This document shows positions 50,281 through 57,672 of a DNA stretch of 64,000 nucleotides, piece by piece. Origin of the DNA: Methanomassiliicoccus sp. (GTDB taxonomy: Archaea; Thermoplasmatota; Thermoplasmata; Methanomassiliicoccales; Methanomassiliicoccaceae); the NCBI GenBank assembly GCA_033485155.1, contig JAWQJJ010000003.1:1-64000 (forward strand). The letters run 5' to 3'. A model generated the notes under the pieces. The model was not told where the DNA came from and searched no databases. It saw nothing but the letters and a program-made list of their open reading frames with translations. Numbering within the stretch: position 1 is the first letter of the stretch; every line of letters begins with the position of its first letter. Position numbers and translations under genes: made by a program.

Positions 50281-51189
50281 CTAGGCCATCATCTTAACGG
50301 TGATGGTCCAGTCCCCGCTCGAATCAACGTTGATCCAGTGAATGCCCGGTGATGCATTTAGCAACCCGCCGTTCACGGTCACGCTCTTCTGGCCGGTGTA
50401 GCTACCGATCTCATTGGCGAGGTATTCAACATAATCGCCATTGTCGGCCGTCAGGGTCACGATGAAGTTGCTCGTTCCCGTGTACGTCATGTCGAAGACC
50501 GCCACACCGCTGTTAAGCTGGATGGGGATGGTGACGTTCGGGCCGGTCCCGGTTAGAGTCTTCGGGAGAGCAGCAGCCGAGGATACGCGAGGCTGTTCGA
50601 CGACGATCGACCAGGCGGCGTTCGATGTCACCTGCATGTAGTATTGTCCAGGAGTCACTCCGATGATGTTGCCGTCCTTGACCCCTACGAGCTGCGCGCC
50701 ATTGTACGCTCCGATCTCGTTGGCCAGCAGCTCCTTCTGCACTCCAGTATCGTTGTACAGCCAAACGATGAAGTTGCTGGTGGCGGAACTTTTCATATGA
50801 AAGATCGTAACGCCGGCCTGCAGCGAAAACTTCTGTGTTACCGTGTCGGTGACGCCGCTGTAGGTCTTATTGGCGATCTGGTCCCTGGTCTGAGTGTTCG
50901 TGTTATTATTGTTGGAATTGTCGTTCGATCCATTGTTGCTGCCGTTGTTATCGGTCGCCTTGGTGTTTCCACCCATGGACATGGCTGCGGCGGCGATGAT
51001 CAGGACGGCGACGATCACGACGACGCCGATGATCACGAGCTTCTTGTTGCTCTTCTTGACCGTTGGTTTATACGGCACCGAGGCCGGCCGCTGCATCGGC
51101 GGCTGAGACGGAGCGCTCAAGCTCGCTCCGCAGCTCGGACAGAATCCTGCGCCAGGCTTAGTGGGCGCACCACATTTAGGGCATGTCAA
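50281..51189 (-). CDS. Zinc-ribbon, transmembrane, tandem beta-repeat protein
   Basis: About 302 residues: N-terminal zinc ribbon (CPKCGAPTKPGAGFCPSCG, 3-21), proline-rich linker, transmembrane helix (LVIIGVVVIVAVLIIAAAA), Asn/Ser-rich spacer, then two homologous domains of about 90 residues. Both repeats share FxMxxxxTSNFIVxL, the LLANEIG or YLANEIG element and a final W(S/T)I(V/T)V strand. The ribbon faces the cytoplasm, the repeats the outside. The TTG at 51189 is preferred: G-rich ribosome-binding site, and the paralogue at 53652 starts MTCPRCG. ATGs up to 51237 are alternatives. Confidence 0.7.
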   Translation of the reverse strand: MTCPKCGAPTKPGAGFCPSCGASLSAPSQPPMQRPASVPYKPTVKKSNKKLVIIGVVVIVAVLIIAAAAMSMGGNTKATDNNGSNNGSNDNSNNNNTNTQTRDQIANKTYSGVTDTVTQKFSLQAGVTIFHMKSSATSNFIVWLYNDTGVQKELLANEIGAYNGAQLVGVKDGNIIGVTPGQYYMQVTSNAAWSIVVEQPRVSSAAALPKTLTGTGPNVTIPIQLNSGVAVFDMTYTGTSNFIVTLTADNGDYVEYLANEIGSYTGQKSVTVNGGLLNASPGIHWINVDSSGDWTITVKMMA

Positions 51190-51624
51190 ATCTTGTTCCC
51201 CCCATAATTTAGTTCCAGAGATTATTGTCATTATCAAAAATAAAGCTATGGAAATAACGGGGCTCGATATACGGCGCCCTACGCACGCCGAGTTGCCATT
51301 GTTCCTTGATAATGTGTAGCTAACGGTTATGAATCGGCGGGGAAATCCTCTGCTTATAGGAGCCCTTGTACGGTAAACAATACCATGAGGGTCACACCAC
51401 CTCCATGGGGGCTACCTATCGCTTTTTACGCTTCGCCCTTTCGGTTCGCGACAATTACTGGTAAAAAGATTTTAATGCACCAAATATGATACACAGCTGG
51501 GGAAGGTCCTATTGAGTGGAATCTCTCGGGGAAGGGAGATTTCTCTTGCATGATGGACAGCTTAGATCGAACTAGCGAAAGCTAGACGTCTTGCCTCATT
51601 TGACCGCCCATAGGAGGTTAGCAA
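51190..51624. other. Intergenic region with a short zinc-ribbon gene remnant
   Basis: Bases 51430-51454 (minus) match the last codons of the zinc-ribbon family (IVANRKGEA). Otherwise I see promoter-like A/T runs for the two flanking genes and nothing else. Confidence 0.4.
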
Positions 51625-52347
51625 ATGCTAAGAAAAGAAATGGAAGAAGGAGCGAAAGCTAGGACTACTAAAGTCCTCCTCGGCACTGTGAGCGCGCTGG
51701 TTGTAACGATGTTCGTGTTGAACTTCGTAATCACCCCTGTCTCTGCGAATGTAGACTATGCTTGGAACCCGGATGACTCGAGATATGATTTCTCGTCCTT
51801 CTCAAACTGGGATGTTCAAAGCGGCCAATATCGATACACCATAACTCCAACGCCGGATGCAAGTACTGGTGTCGTTCATATGAATCATGAGGCAAATGCA
51901 AAATTGGGTGCCAGTGGAGCAATCTGCGGGACTGCTGGTTTCGTTACTCCATCGAACGAACATTACTTCGCATCGAGCACGGGCACGATGACATTAAAGG
52001 CCGTCTGGCGCATTTACGACAATGAACACTTTAACGGTGTTGCCACCTACAAGCACATATCTCAGAAGATATTTTGCAACATACACGACATAACTGCCGG
52101 CACTTGGTATTATTCGTCAAACCCTACAGCATACACCGTGTCTGAACACACAAGCGGCAGTAACTGGTTGGTCGATGGCACCTACACTTGGCAGAACCCT
52201 GTGCCCATTACAGCCAACCATGAATACGAGATCAAATCCTGGATTAGTGTGTACTGCGAGGGAACAAGTGCCGTAAATGTGATTGCTGAAATTGAGATGA
52301 GCGGCTCCTACTATGCAGATCTGAACTATGTTGGCCTGTATAACTAA
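51625..52347 (+). CDS. Secreted protein of unknown function (B)
   Basis: A 240-residue protein with a signal peptide: basic n-region (MEEGAKARTTK), hydrophobic core (LLGTVSALVVTMFVLNFVI) and cleavage near PVSAN. The mature part is rich in aromatic residues and Ser/Thr and looks all-beta, with a TYTWQNPVPITANHEYEI element similar to secreted protein A. A GGAGG ribosome-binding site is eight bases before the ATG. Strong terminator downstream. Family unknown; probably cell-surface or released. Confidence 0.7.
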   Translation: MLRKEMEEGAKARTTKVLLGTVSALVVTMFVLNFVITPVSANVDYAWNPDDSRYDFSSFSNWDVQSGQYRYTITPTPDASTGVVHMNHEANAKLGASGAICGTAGFVTPSNEHYFASSTGTMTLKAVWRIYDNEHFNGVATYKHISQKIFCNIHDITAGTWYYSSNPTAYTVSEHTSGSNWLVDGTYTWQNPVPITANHEYEIKSWISVYCEGTSAVNVIAEIEMSGSYYADLNYVGLYN

Positions 52348-52357
52348 ACACCACATG

Positions 52358-52383
52358 GGTTGACATTTGGTCAACCTTTTTTT
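52358..52383 (+). terminator. Intrinsic-type terminator after secreted protein B
   Basis: GGTTGAC-ATTTG-GTCAACC followed directly by a run of seven T, 11 bases after the stop codon. Confidence 0.75.
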
Positions 52384-52455
52384 ATTTATTATCGCTCATT
52401 ATAAAATATACTGTGTAGGTAAATGCTGTGCATATCGGGAGCCAAATTACTACCG

Positions 52456-52767
52456 TCACTCCTCGCCCTTCCTGTTCGCGACAGCAGCACCACACTTCGG
52501 GCACCGGTGGGGGAAGCAATCATCCGTCCGGTTCACGGTCGATCTCATGGGGCCGGCCCAATTGCACTGTGTGCAATAAGCCGGCCGGGCGCTCTCCTGC
52601 CATCGCTCGTTGACCGGGAAGCCAACCCAATGCCTTCCTCGAACATAGTGACGGCCGCAGAAGGGGCACCTTGCCTACTGACCTCGGTCCTCGAGCTGCA
52701 GCTGCGCGATGATCGTTTGGCACTGATGGCAGGAAGAAGTAATGGGGGCGGCATCCATTTCTGACAT
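52456..52767 (-). CDS. Zinc-ribbon protein with in-frame UAG (pyrrolysine or nonsense)
   Basis: The frame from ATG 52767 to TGA at 52456 is 104 codons, interrupted only by TAG at codon 31 (52675-52677). It aligns along its length with the intact paralogue at 54084: C-x2-C-Q...II-A in the first helix, then RCPFCGRHYVRGRHWV (paralogue RCPICGLSYVKGRHWV), CTQCNWAGPM, NRTDDCFPHRCPKCG and a final ANRKGEE. UAG falls where the paralogue has His just before the first CPxC. All eight Cys of the ribbons are kept and there is no frameshift. Pyrrolysine insertion is possible in Methanomassiliicoccales; TAG also serves as an ordinary stop here, so simple loss is equally possible. Confidence 0.55.
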
Positions 52768-52853
52768 ATCTAGCCTTCAATAATTCAAGACTTGAAGAGA
52801 TATCAAATGACACCAGTCGCCTCTCGCCCCCCTGCCCCCATGGGGATTGATGT

Positions 52854-53351
52854 TTAAAGGCTCTTATCGTCCCGCAAGCCATGCTGCCTTTTCAATCCAG
52901 TTTCAAATATTATTGTAACCATCCTCAAGTTACCGATAATGCGTTGGATAAACAGATACCAGTGATTTTTTACGCTCCTTGGGTCGCGAAAATAATAAAA
53001 TGGATTCGTTCCAGGCGGATCTATATTTCCATATTGGTCTTTCAAACCATTAAGATCTATCGCAAGGAATCCATTTCCTTTCTGAATGCTCCGCTCGATT
53101 TCATACCTGACCCAGTCCCGAGAATATGTTTCCTTACCGAATAACACAACGGTGACGGATGTACCATCAAGCTGATTATTAATCCAACGTCTAATTGCAT
53201 CGTCACCTGATTTTTTCACCGCCTCCCAAGATGCTGCATCCATATATCCGGCTTCATCAATCGTCGGTTTGGTGACCCATGAATTTCGAATTTGACATAC
53301 TCTCCATATGTCGCGCTCAAAATGGAAGCTAAAGAATGCTTTCCTTGCCAT
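52854..53351 (-). CDS. ThsB-like TIR (DUF1863/MTH538) protein
   Basis: A 165-residue TIR-like protein. It begins MARKAFFSFHFERDIWRVCQIRNSW, the conserved strand A/helix A of the MTH538-type TIR domain found in ThsB of the Thoeris anti-phage system. Other conserved parts are DAASWEAVKKSGDDAIRRWI, LDGTSVTVVLFGKETYSRDWVRYEIERSI and GFLAIDLNGLKD. In Thoeris, ThsB senses infection and makes a cyclic ADP-ribose signal for ThsA. No ThsA gene is nearby. The ATG at 53351 follows GGTGGG; a TATA-like TTTTTATC is at about 53384-53391. A/T-rich relative to core genes, suggesting transfer. Confidence 0.8.
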   Translation of the reverse strand: MARKAFFSFHFERDIWRVCQIRNSWVTKPTIDEAGYMDAASWEAVKKSGDDAIRRWINNQLDGTSVTVVLFGKETYSRDWVRYEIERSIQKGNGFLAIDLNGLKDQYGNIDPPGTNPFYYFRDPRSVKNHWYLFIQRIIGNLRMVTIIFETGLKRQHGLRDDKSL

Positions 53352-53651
53352 ACTACCCACCTATTAAACGTGAGTTATTCCAACGATAAAAATGACTGTT
53401 CTGGTTCTCTACGCCAGTAACAGGGCCGTAAGGATGAATGCCGTTCGTCCGGTCGCGACGGTCAGGAGACACGATAAGTCCCTCGGGTAACCTGTCAGGG
53501 AGCCCTTAGGTCCTGATGACGACCTTGAGGGCATGATGGTCGGTGCAGGCCATGGCCATGATATTCGTCCGGATGTCGACCGCCATAGTCATTCCAGAGG
53601 ACGCATCGCCACCGTTCTCTCGTTGCCTGGACCAGCCTTGCGCCCATCCTC
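53352..53651. other. Intergenic region, nothing supported
   Basis: About 300 bases between the TIR gene and a small zinc-ribbon gene. I see the TIR promoter and no convincing frame or structure. Confidence 0.4.
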
Positions 53652-53879
53652 TCAGACCATGGCAAGGGAAGCGATGATCAGGACGACCGCCACGGCCATG
53701 GCGGCAAAGGTCACCATTATCCTGAGCCTCTTCCTATATGCTGGCTCCTCCTCGGATGGCATGATCGGCACCGGCCGCGACGGCAACAACGGCCGGACCG
53801 GAGCATCGAGGTCCAGTCCACAGAACGAGCAAAACTTCAGTTCCGGTCTTTTATTTGCTCCGCACCTAGGGCAGGTCAT
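53652..53879 (-). CDS. Small zinc-ribbon membrane protein
   Basis: A 75-residue protein: zinc ribbon MTCPRCGANKRPELKFCSFCG (first 20 residues), proline-rich linker, C-terminal transmembrane helix (IMVTFAAMAVAVVLIIASLAMV). It matches the first third of the protein at 50281-51189 but has no extracellular repeats. A GGGAG and A/T-rich promoter elements (ATATAT near 53903-53933) precede three nearby ATGs; 53879 is chosen from the match to the paralogue. Confidence 0.6.
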   Translation of the reverse strand: MTCPRCGANKRPELKFCSFCGLDLDAPVRPLLPSRPVPIMPSEEEPAYRKRLRIMVTFAAMAVAVVLIIASLAMV

Positions 53880-54083
53880 TCCCATCATCTCCCATCGGTG
53901 ATATATCTTCAACCGAACGGGCATATATTTTGCCCAACGCCTTGTGGTGAAGGTGGAGGCTTGTGCTTGTCCCCCGTAGCGGCAGTCCTTAACCATTATA
54001 TTTTTTCACCACGGCGCGAGGGCCTGCAGACCATTCATGAGCGGAACCGATGACCCGGACCTCGCTTCCGCGCCCTTGACATC

Positions 54084-54404
54084 TTACAACGATTGGAGGG
54101 ATAATTGCTCCTCAGCCTTCCGGTGGGCGACGATGCTACCGCAGGAAGGGCAGCGGAAGGGGAAGCAGTTGCCCTCCACGAATATCGCCTGCTTCATCAT
54201 GCCCTCCCAACCGCACGACGGGCAGTGAGCCACCTGGTCGCTCATCTGCCAGTCCTCGTTCATGAGGTTGCCCTCCTCATCCAGGACCCAGTGCCGTCCC
54301 TTGACATAGGACAGGCCGCAGATGGGGCACCTGATGTGCCGGCCTCGCTCTCGCTTCTCCAGCCATGCGAGAATCTCTTGGCACCTATAGCATTCCGCTG
54401 CCAT
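54084..54404 (-). CDS. Zinc-ribbon protein, intact member of the local family
   Basis: A 106-residue protein with four CxxC pairs: CYRCQEI, RCPICGLSYV, HCPSCGWEGM and RCPSCGSIVAHRK, forming two zinc ribbons. A middle segment (HWVLDEEGNLMNEDWQ) links them. Half-length, decayed or UAG-containing relatives lie at 40045, 50110, 51430 and 52456. Function unknown; zinc ribbons of this kind usually bind nucleic acid or proteins. No ribosome-binding site is evident. Confidence 0.75.
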   Translation of the reverse strand: MAAECYRCQEILAWLEKRERGRHIRCPICGLSYVKGRHWVLDEEGNLMNEDWQMSDQVAHCPSCGWEGMMKQAIFVEGNCFPFRCPSCGSIVAHRKAEEQLSLQSL

Positions 54405-54477
54405 AAGATAAAAAAGATATATTGTAGAAAATAAAAATATCTACCGCCGGACGATTATTGAGAATCATAACCGAGAT

Positions 54478-54582
54478 ATGCCGCTTCACTCTGAGTTCAT
54501 CGATGAGGACGGAACCATCGGCGTTTCGGAAGATATGGTAATAAAGTACAATAATCGCGTGGTACCGGTAGCTGCCCTGTGA
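54478..54582 (+). CDS. Possible 34-residue microprotein coupled to the DUF998 gene
   Basis: ATG at 54478 opens MPLHSEFIDEDGTIGVSEDM and ends at a TGA that overlaps the GTG start of the next gene (GTGA). An A/T-rich GATTATTGAG element is about 23 bases upstream. Composition is that of a normal soluble peptide, and the overlap suggests coupling, but there is no homology evidence. Confidence 0.35.
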   Translation: MPLHSEFIDEDGTIGVSEDMVIKYNNRVVPVAAL

Positions 54583-55163
54583 ACACCAGGTTCCTCTCCC
54601 CCCGGGTCGGTGCCATAAGCGGGATCATCGGATCGGTGGCCTTTGCCGCCCTGTGGATGGCGGCTGCATACCAGGACGGCGATTGGGTTTTGGGAGGGAT
54701 GACGCTAAGTGAGCTGGGGGACCGTTCCCGCTCCGGGGCCATGTTGTTCAACGGCGGAGTAATCATCGCCGGAGTCATGTCCCTGCTCTTCGCCGTAGGG
54801 CTGTACCGTTTGTTATCGACGAGCAAGCTGGGAAAGCTGGGGGCGGGGACGCTGGGGCTGGCTTCGGTCTTCCTTATCGGCATCGGCCTCTTCCCCATCG
54901 ATACCGGGAGTCCTCATACCACGGCCAGCCTGGGGTTCTTCGTCCTGGGCGGAGCGGCCATGGCCCTGCTCATAGTCCCGGTGTGGAGAAGCCACGTGCT
55001 CAATCGCGGCGGGGGAGCGCTGACTGCCATCGTGTTGCTGACAGCGATCGCCGGAGTGATGACCCTGCCCCTGCCGGCCGCGGAGGCCCTGGCGGTCGGG
55101 TGCGTTCTGCTATGGACGGTGCTTATCAGCATCAGGATGCTGTGGCATCACCGAGCGCCATGA
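54579..55163 (+). CDS. DUF998 family membrane protein
   Basis: A 194-residue protein with six transmembrane segments and the DUF998 features: GAISGIIGSVAFAALWMAAA start, the MTLSELGDRSRSGAMLFNGG loop, IGLFPIDTGSPHTTASLGFF and LPAAEALAV. Function unknown. The GTG start overlaps the preceding small frame. It converges with hypD: the two stop codons abut (TGATCA). Confidence 0.8.
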   Translation: MNTRFLSPRVGAISGIIGSVAFAALWMAAAYQDGDWVLGGMTLSELGDRSRSGAMLFNGGVIIAGVMSLLFAVGLYRLLSTSKLGKLGAGTLGLASVFLIGIGLFPIDTGSPHTTASLGFFVLGGAAMALLIVPVWRSHVLNRGGGALTAIVLLTAIAGVMTLPLPAAEALAVGCVLLWTVLISIRMLWHHRAP

Positions 55164-56237
55164 TCACATCTTGCCGCGGTACCGGAAGGCGATGTTGCAT
55201 CCCCCTTCCCGGGACACCATGCACGGACCCATGGGATACTTGGGAGTGCAGGCCTTGCCGAAGGCAGGACATTCGTATGACTCGATCAACCCTCTCAGCA
55301 TCTCCCCGCAACGACAGCCCTTGTTCTCCTCCCTCACCGGGGGACGGGCTTCGAGGACGTCCTCATGCACCTTGCGCGCGTTGTGGGCGTCATACTCTTC
55401 TCTCAGGTCGAAGGCGCTCAGAGGAATCGAGGGAAAACCTCTCCAAGCCCGGTCGACCGGTTTAAACACCTGCTCCAGCAGCTTAATGGCCCGGGGGTTG
55501 CCCTCTTTCTTTACCAGCCGCCCGTACTCGTTCTCTACATCCGCCCGGCCCTCCTTGATCTGCTTGACCAGCATGTGCACCGACATCAGTAAATCCAGGG
55601 GCTCGAACCCGGCCACGACCTGGGGCACCTTATATTTGGTGGAGAACACTCGGTACGGCTCGACCCCGATGATCGCGCTCACGTGCCCCGGCTCGATGAG
55701 GCCATCGATCTTGAACTCCCCCATGTTGATGATGGCATGCAGCGCCGGGGGGAGCAAACGATGGCACGAGTATACTGAGAAGTTCTCCGGGAGCTTCTCC
55801 ACCATGACCGCAGCGGTGGTGGGACTGGTGGTCTCGAATCCGATGCCCATGAACACCATGTCTTTGACCTCGGGGGCCATGCGCACGGCGTCCTCCACCG
55901 AGTACACCACCCGTACGTCCCGCCCTCGGGCCTTGGCATCACCGAGGGAACCGATGGGCGTGGGCACCTTTAGCATGTCCCCGAACACCGCGATGGTGCA
56001 TCCAGCGTCGGCCAGGGCGATGGCATCGGCAACCTCCGCGGTGGTGGTGACGCATACCGGGCAACCCGGTCCCTGACGGATCTCTACCCCCACCTCCCTG
56101 AGCATCGGGTCCAAACCGAACCTGACCAGGGTATCCTGGTGGGTGCCACAGACGTGCATGAACCGTAGGTTCACGTCCTCCCTGCGAATTGCGTCCAGGA
56201 TTCTATGCGCCGCTCCCTCGTCCCTAAGCCGGAACAT
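55164..56237 (-). CDS. hypD: HypD, hydrogenase maturation scaffold
   Basis: A 357-residue HypD. Conserved motifs include MHVCGTHQ, GPGCPVCVT, GIGFETTSPTTAA, GFEPLDLL and the C-terminal [4Fe-4S] cysteines in CRCGEMLRG, ECPAFGKACTP and PMGPCMVS-x-EGGC. With HypC it assembles the Fe(CN)2CO unit of NiFe hydrogenases. It overlaps hypA upstream by 14 bases, so both are translated from one message. Confidence 0.96.
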   Translation of the reverse strand: MFRLRDEGAAHRILDAIRREDVNLRFMHVCGTHQDTLVRFGLDPMLREVGVEIRQGPGCPVCVTTTAEVADAIALADAGCTIAVFGDMLKVPTPIGSLGDAKARGRDVRVVYSVEDAVRMAPEVKDMVFMGIGFETTSPTTAAVMVEKLPENFSVYSCHRLLPPALHAIINMGEFKIDGLIEPGHVSAIIGVEPYRVFSTKYKVPQVVAGFEPLDLLMSVHMLVKQIKEGRADVENEYGRLVKKEGNPRAIKLLEQVFKPVDRAWRGFPSIPLSAFDLREEYDAHNARKVHEDVLEARPPVREENKGCRCGEMLRGLIESYECPAFGKACTPKYPMGPCMVSREGGCNIAFRYRGKM

Positions 56238-56610
56238 CTTCTTCCACCACCTTGATAGACCGGACCATGCAGCTCTTGCCCTTGATGACCTCGACCCGGG
56301 AACCGCATGTCGGGCAGTTCAGGGTCGGCACGTTGGAGCTGTACATATCGTCCTGGTAATACTCCGCCTCACCCCGGTAGCCGCACGAGGGGCAGTGTAC
56401 CTCCACTTTCTCGTGCTCGACCACCAGCTTGGCGCCCTCTAGGATGGTGCCTCGGGTCAGGATCTCGAAGGCGAAGCTGAGTTGGTCTTCACCCAGATAG
56501 GTGAGGTCCCCGATCGTCAGCAGGACCTCCTCCACCTTCTCGATGTTGTGACCCTTGAGCTCATCCAGGATGGCCTCCAGGATGCTGGTCATGACCCCGA
56601 CCTCGTGCAT
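56224..56610 (-). CDS. hypA: HypA, nickel chaperone for hydrogenase maturation
   Basis: A 128-residue protein starting MHEVGVMTSI; His2 is the nickel ligand in HypA, fixing the start. The zinc domain has CPSCGYRGEAEYY...CPTCGSRVEVIKGKSC. It works with HypB to insert nickel in NiFe hydrogenase. A TTTATC TATA-like box at about 56634-56643 gives a leaderless start. First gene of hypA-hypD. Confidence 0.94.
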   Translation of the reverse strand: MHEVGVMTSILEAILDELKGHNIEKVEEVLLTIGDLTYLGEDQLSFAFEILTRGTILEGAKLVVEHEKVEVHCPSCGYRGEAEYYQDDMYSSNVPTLNCPTCGSRVEVIKGKSCMVRSIKVVEEDVPA

Positions 56611-56725
56611 CGTTTTGCCCAACGGAGGCCAACTAGATAAAGTGTACGCCAGATGCGTCCGGGCTCCCGGAGCGGGGGGTCGCGGAGGCTTGATATAACT
56701 CTCTGCGGATACGAAGCCGTTCCCT

Positions 56726-57013
56726 ATGGCCAACGAGGAGCGGTCCCGCAAAGAGCTGACCCTGGAGTCGATCGTGGAGGGCAAGAAGATGGAGGCCTAC
56801 GTGGAGCATCGCACCCGAGACATGCACTTCTGCACCATCTGCGGCGGGATCGGGTACAAGAAGCGGCCGATGAAATGCGTGGGGAACCGGTGGTTCTGCA
56901 TGGATTGCATCCGGCAGCTCAGGGACCTCATGGACAATCTCGACAAGTGGGATGCCGAGGTCAAGCTGGAGAACGAACTGTCCAAAAAGATCGATGAGGG
57001 CCTGGGCCTTTAG
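56726..57013 (+). CDS. Small zinc-binding protein of unknown function
   Basis: A 95-residue acidic protein with CTICGGIGYKKRPMKC and WFCMDCIRQL, a four-Cys zinc finger in the centre, and a charged coiled-coil-like C-terminus. The TTGATATAACT TATA box at about 56690-56700 places a leaderless start at 56726. Divergent from hypA, and overlapping the convergent nth gene by four bases. Family not recognised. Confidence 0.7.
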   Translation: MANEERSRKELTLESIVEGKKMEAYVEHRTRDMHFCTICGGIGYKKRPMKCVGNRWFCMDCIRQLRDLMDNLDKWDAEVKLENELSKKIDEGLGL

Positions 57014-57672
57014 TCCGCGGCATTCTGGAGATAGTGATCACATAACTCTCGGATGGGGCACAGCGCATGCCTCGGATGAAGGGGGGTGCAGACCTCCTGT
57101 CCGAATCGTACCATGAGCTCGTTGACCGTCCTCCACCGTTCCTGGGGCACAATGAGCTTGAGTTGCTCCTCGGTCCCCTCGGGGGTCGAGCTCTTCACCA
57201 GGCCGATGCGGTTTGATATGCGGTGGACGTGGATGTCCACGCAGATGGCGTCCTTGTAAAAAGCGTAGGCGAGAACGCAATTAGCCGTCTTTCTGCCCAC
57301 CATGGGAAGGGCCATCAGACCGTCGATGTCGTCGGGCACCCGGTCCCCATGGTCCACATGGATGATACGGGAGATCTCCCGTATGGCCTTGGCCTTGCCT
57401 CGATGGAAATTGACCGTTCGGATGAGGCCGTCTACCTCATCCTCGCTCGCGGCCATTAGCTTTGCCGGCGTGTCATGGTGGGAGAACAACTTCTCCGATG
57501 CCAGGTAGGTACACTCGTCGCGGTTACGCTGGGACAGCACCGTGGCGATGAGCACGGTGAAGGGGGTCCGTTGCCACGACGGCTCCCGACCCAGGGCGGA
57601 GCCGGGCGAGGCCCGGTCCCGGGAGCGGCGTTCCAAGCGATCCAAGATCTCATTGATCGGTTTGCCTGCCAT
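57010..57672 (-). CDS. nth: Endonuclease III with Cys-to-His change in cluster loop
   Basis: A 220-residue bifunctional DNA glycosylase/AP lyase for oxidised pyrimidines. The helix-hairpin-helix LPMVGRKTANCVLAYAF contains catalytic Lys128, and Asp146 is in VDIHVHRISNR. The C-terminal cluster loop is C195-x6-H202-x2-C205-x5-C211; in canonical Nth all four are Cys, so His202 replaces the second ligand. Spacing is otherwise exact. It overlaps folC by 23 bases, an operon with folC upstream. Confidence 0.93.
   Translation of the reverse strand: MAGKPINEILDRLERRSRDRASPGSALGREPSWQRTPFTVLIATVLSQRNRDECTYLASEKLFSHHDTPAKLMAASEDEVDGLIRTVNFHRGKAKAIREISRIIHVDHGDRVPDDIDGLMALPMVGRKTANCVLAYAFYKDAICVDIHVHRISNRIGLVKSSTPEGTEEQLKLIVPQERWRTVNELMVRFGQEVCTPLHPRHALCPIRELCDHYLQNAAD

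Noticed and set aside
48100-53400. A complete Thoeris, CBASS or other named defence system around the TIR gene
   Set aside because: No ThsA, cyclase, nuclease or helicase partner is visible; only the TIR protein and, far away, an AbiV-like gene.
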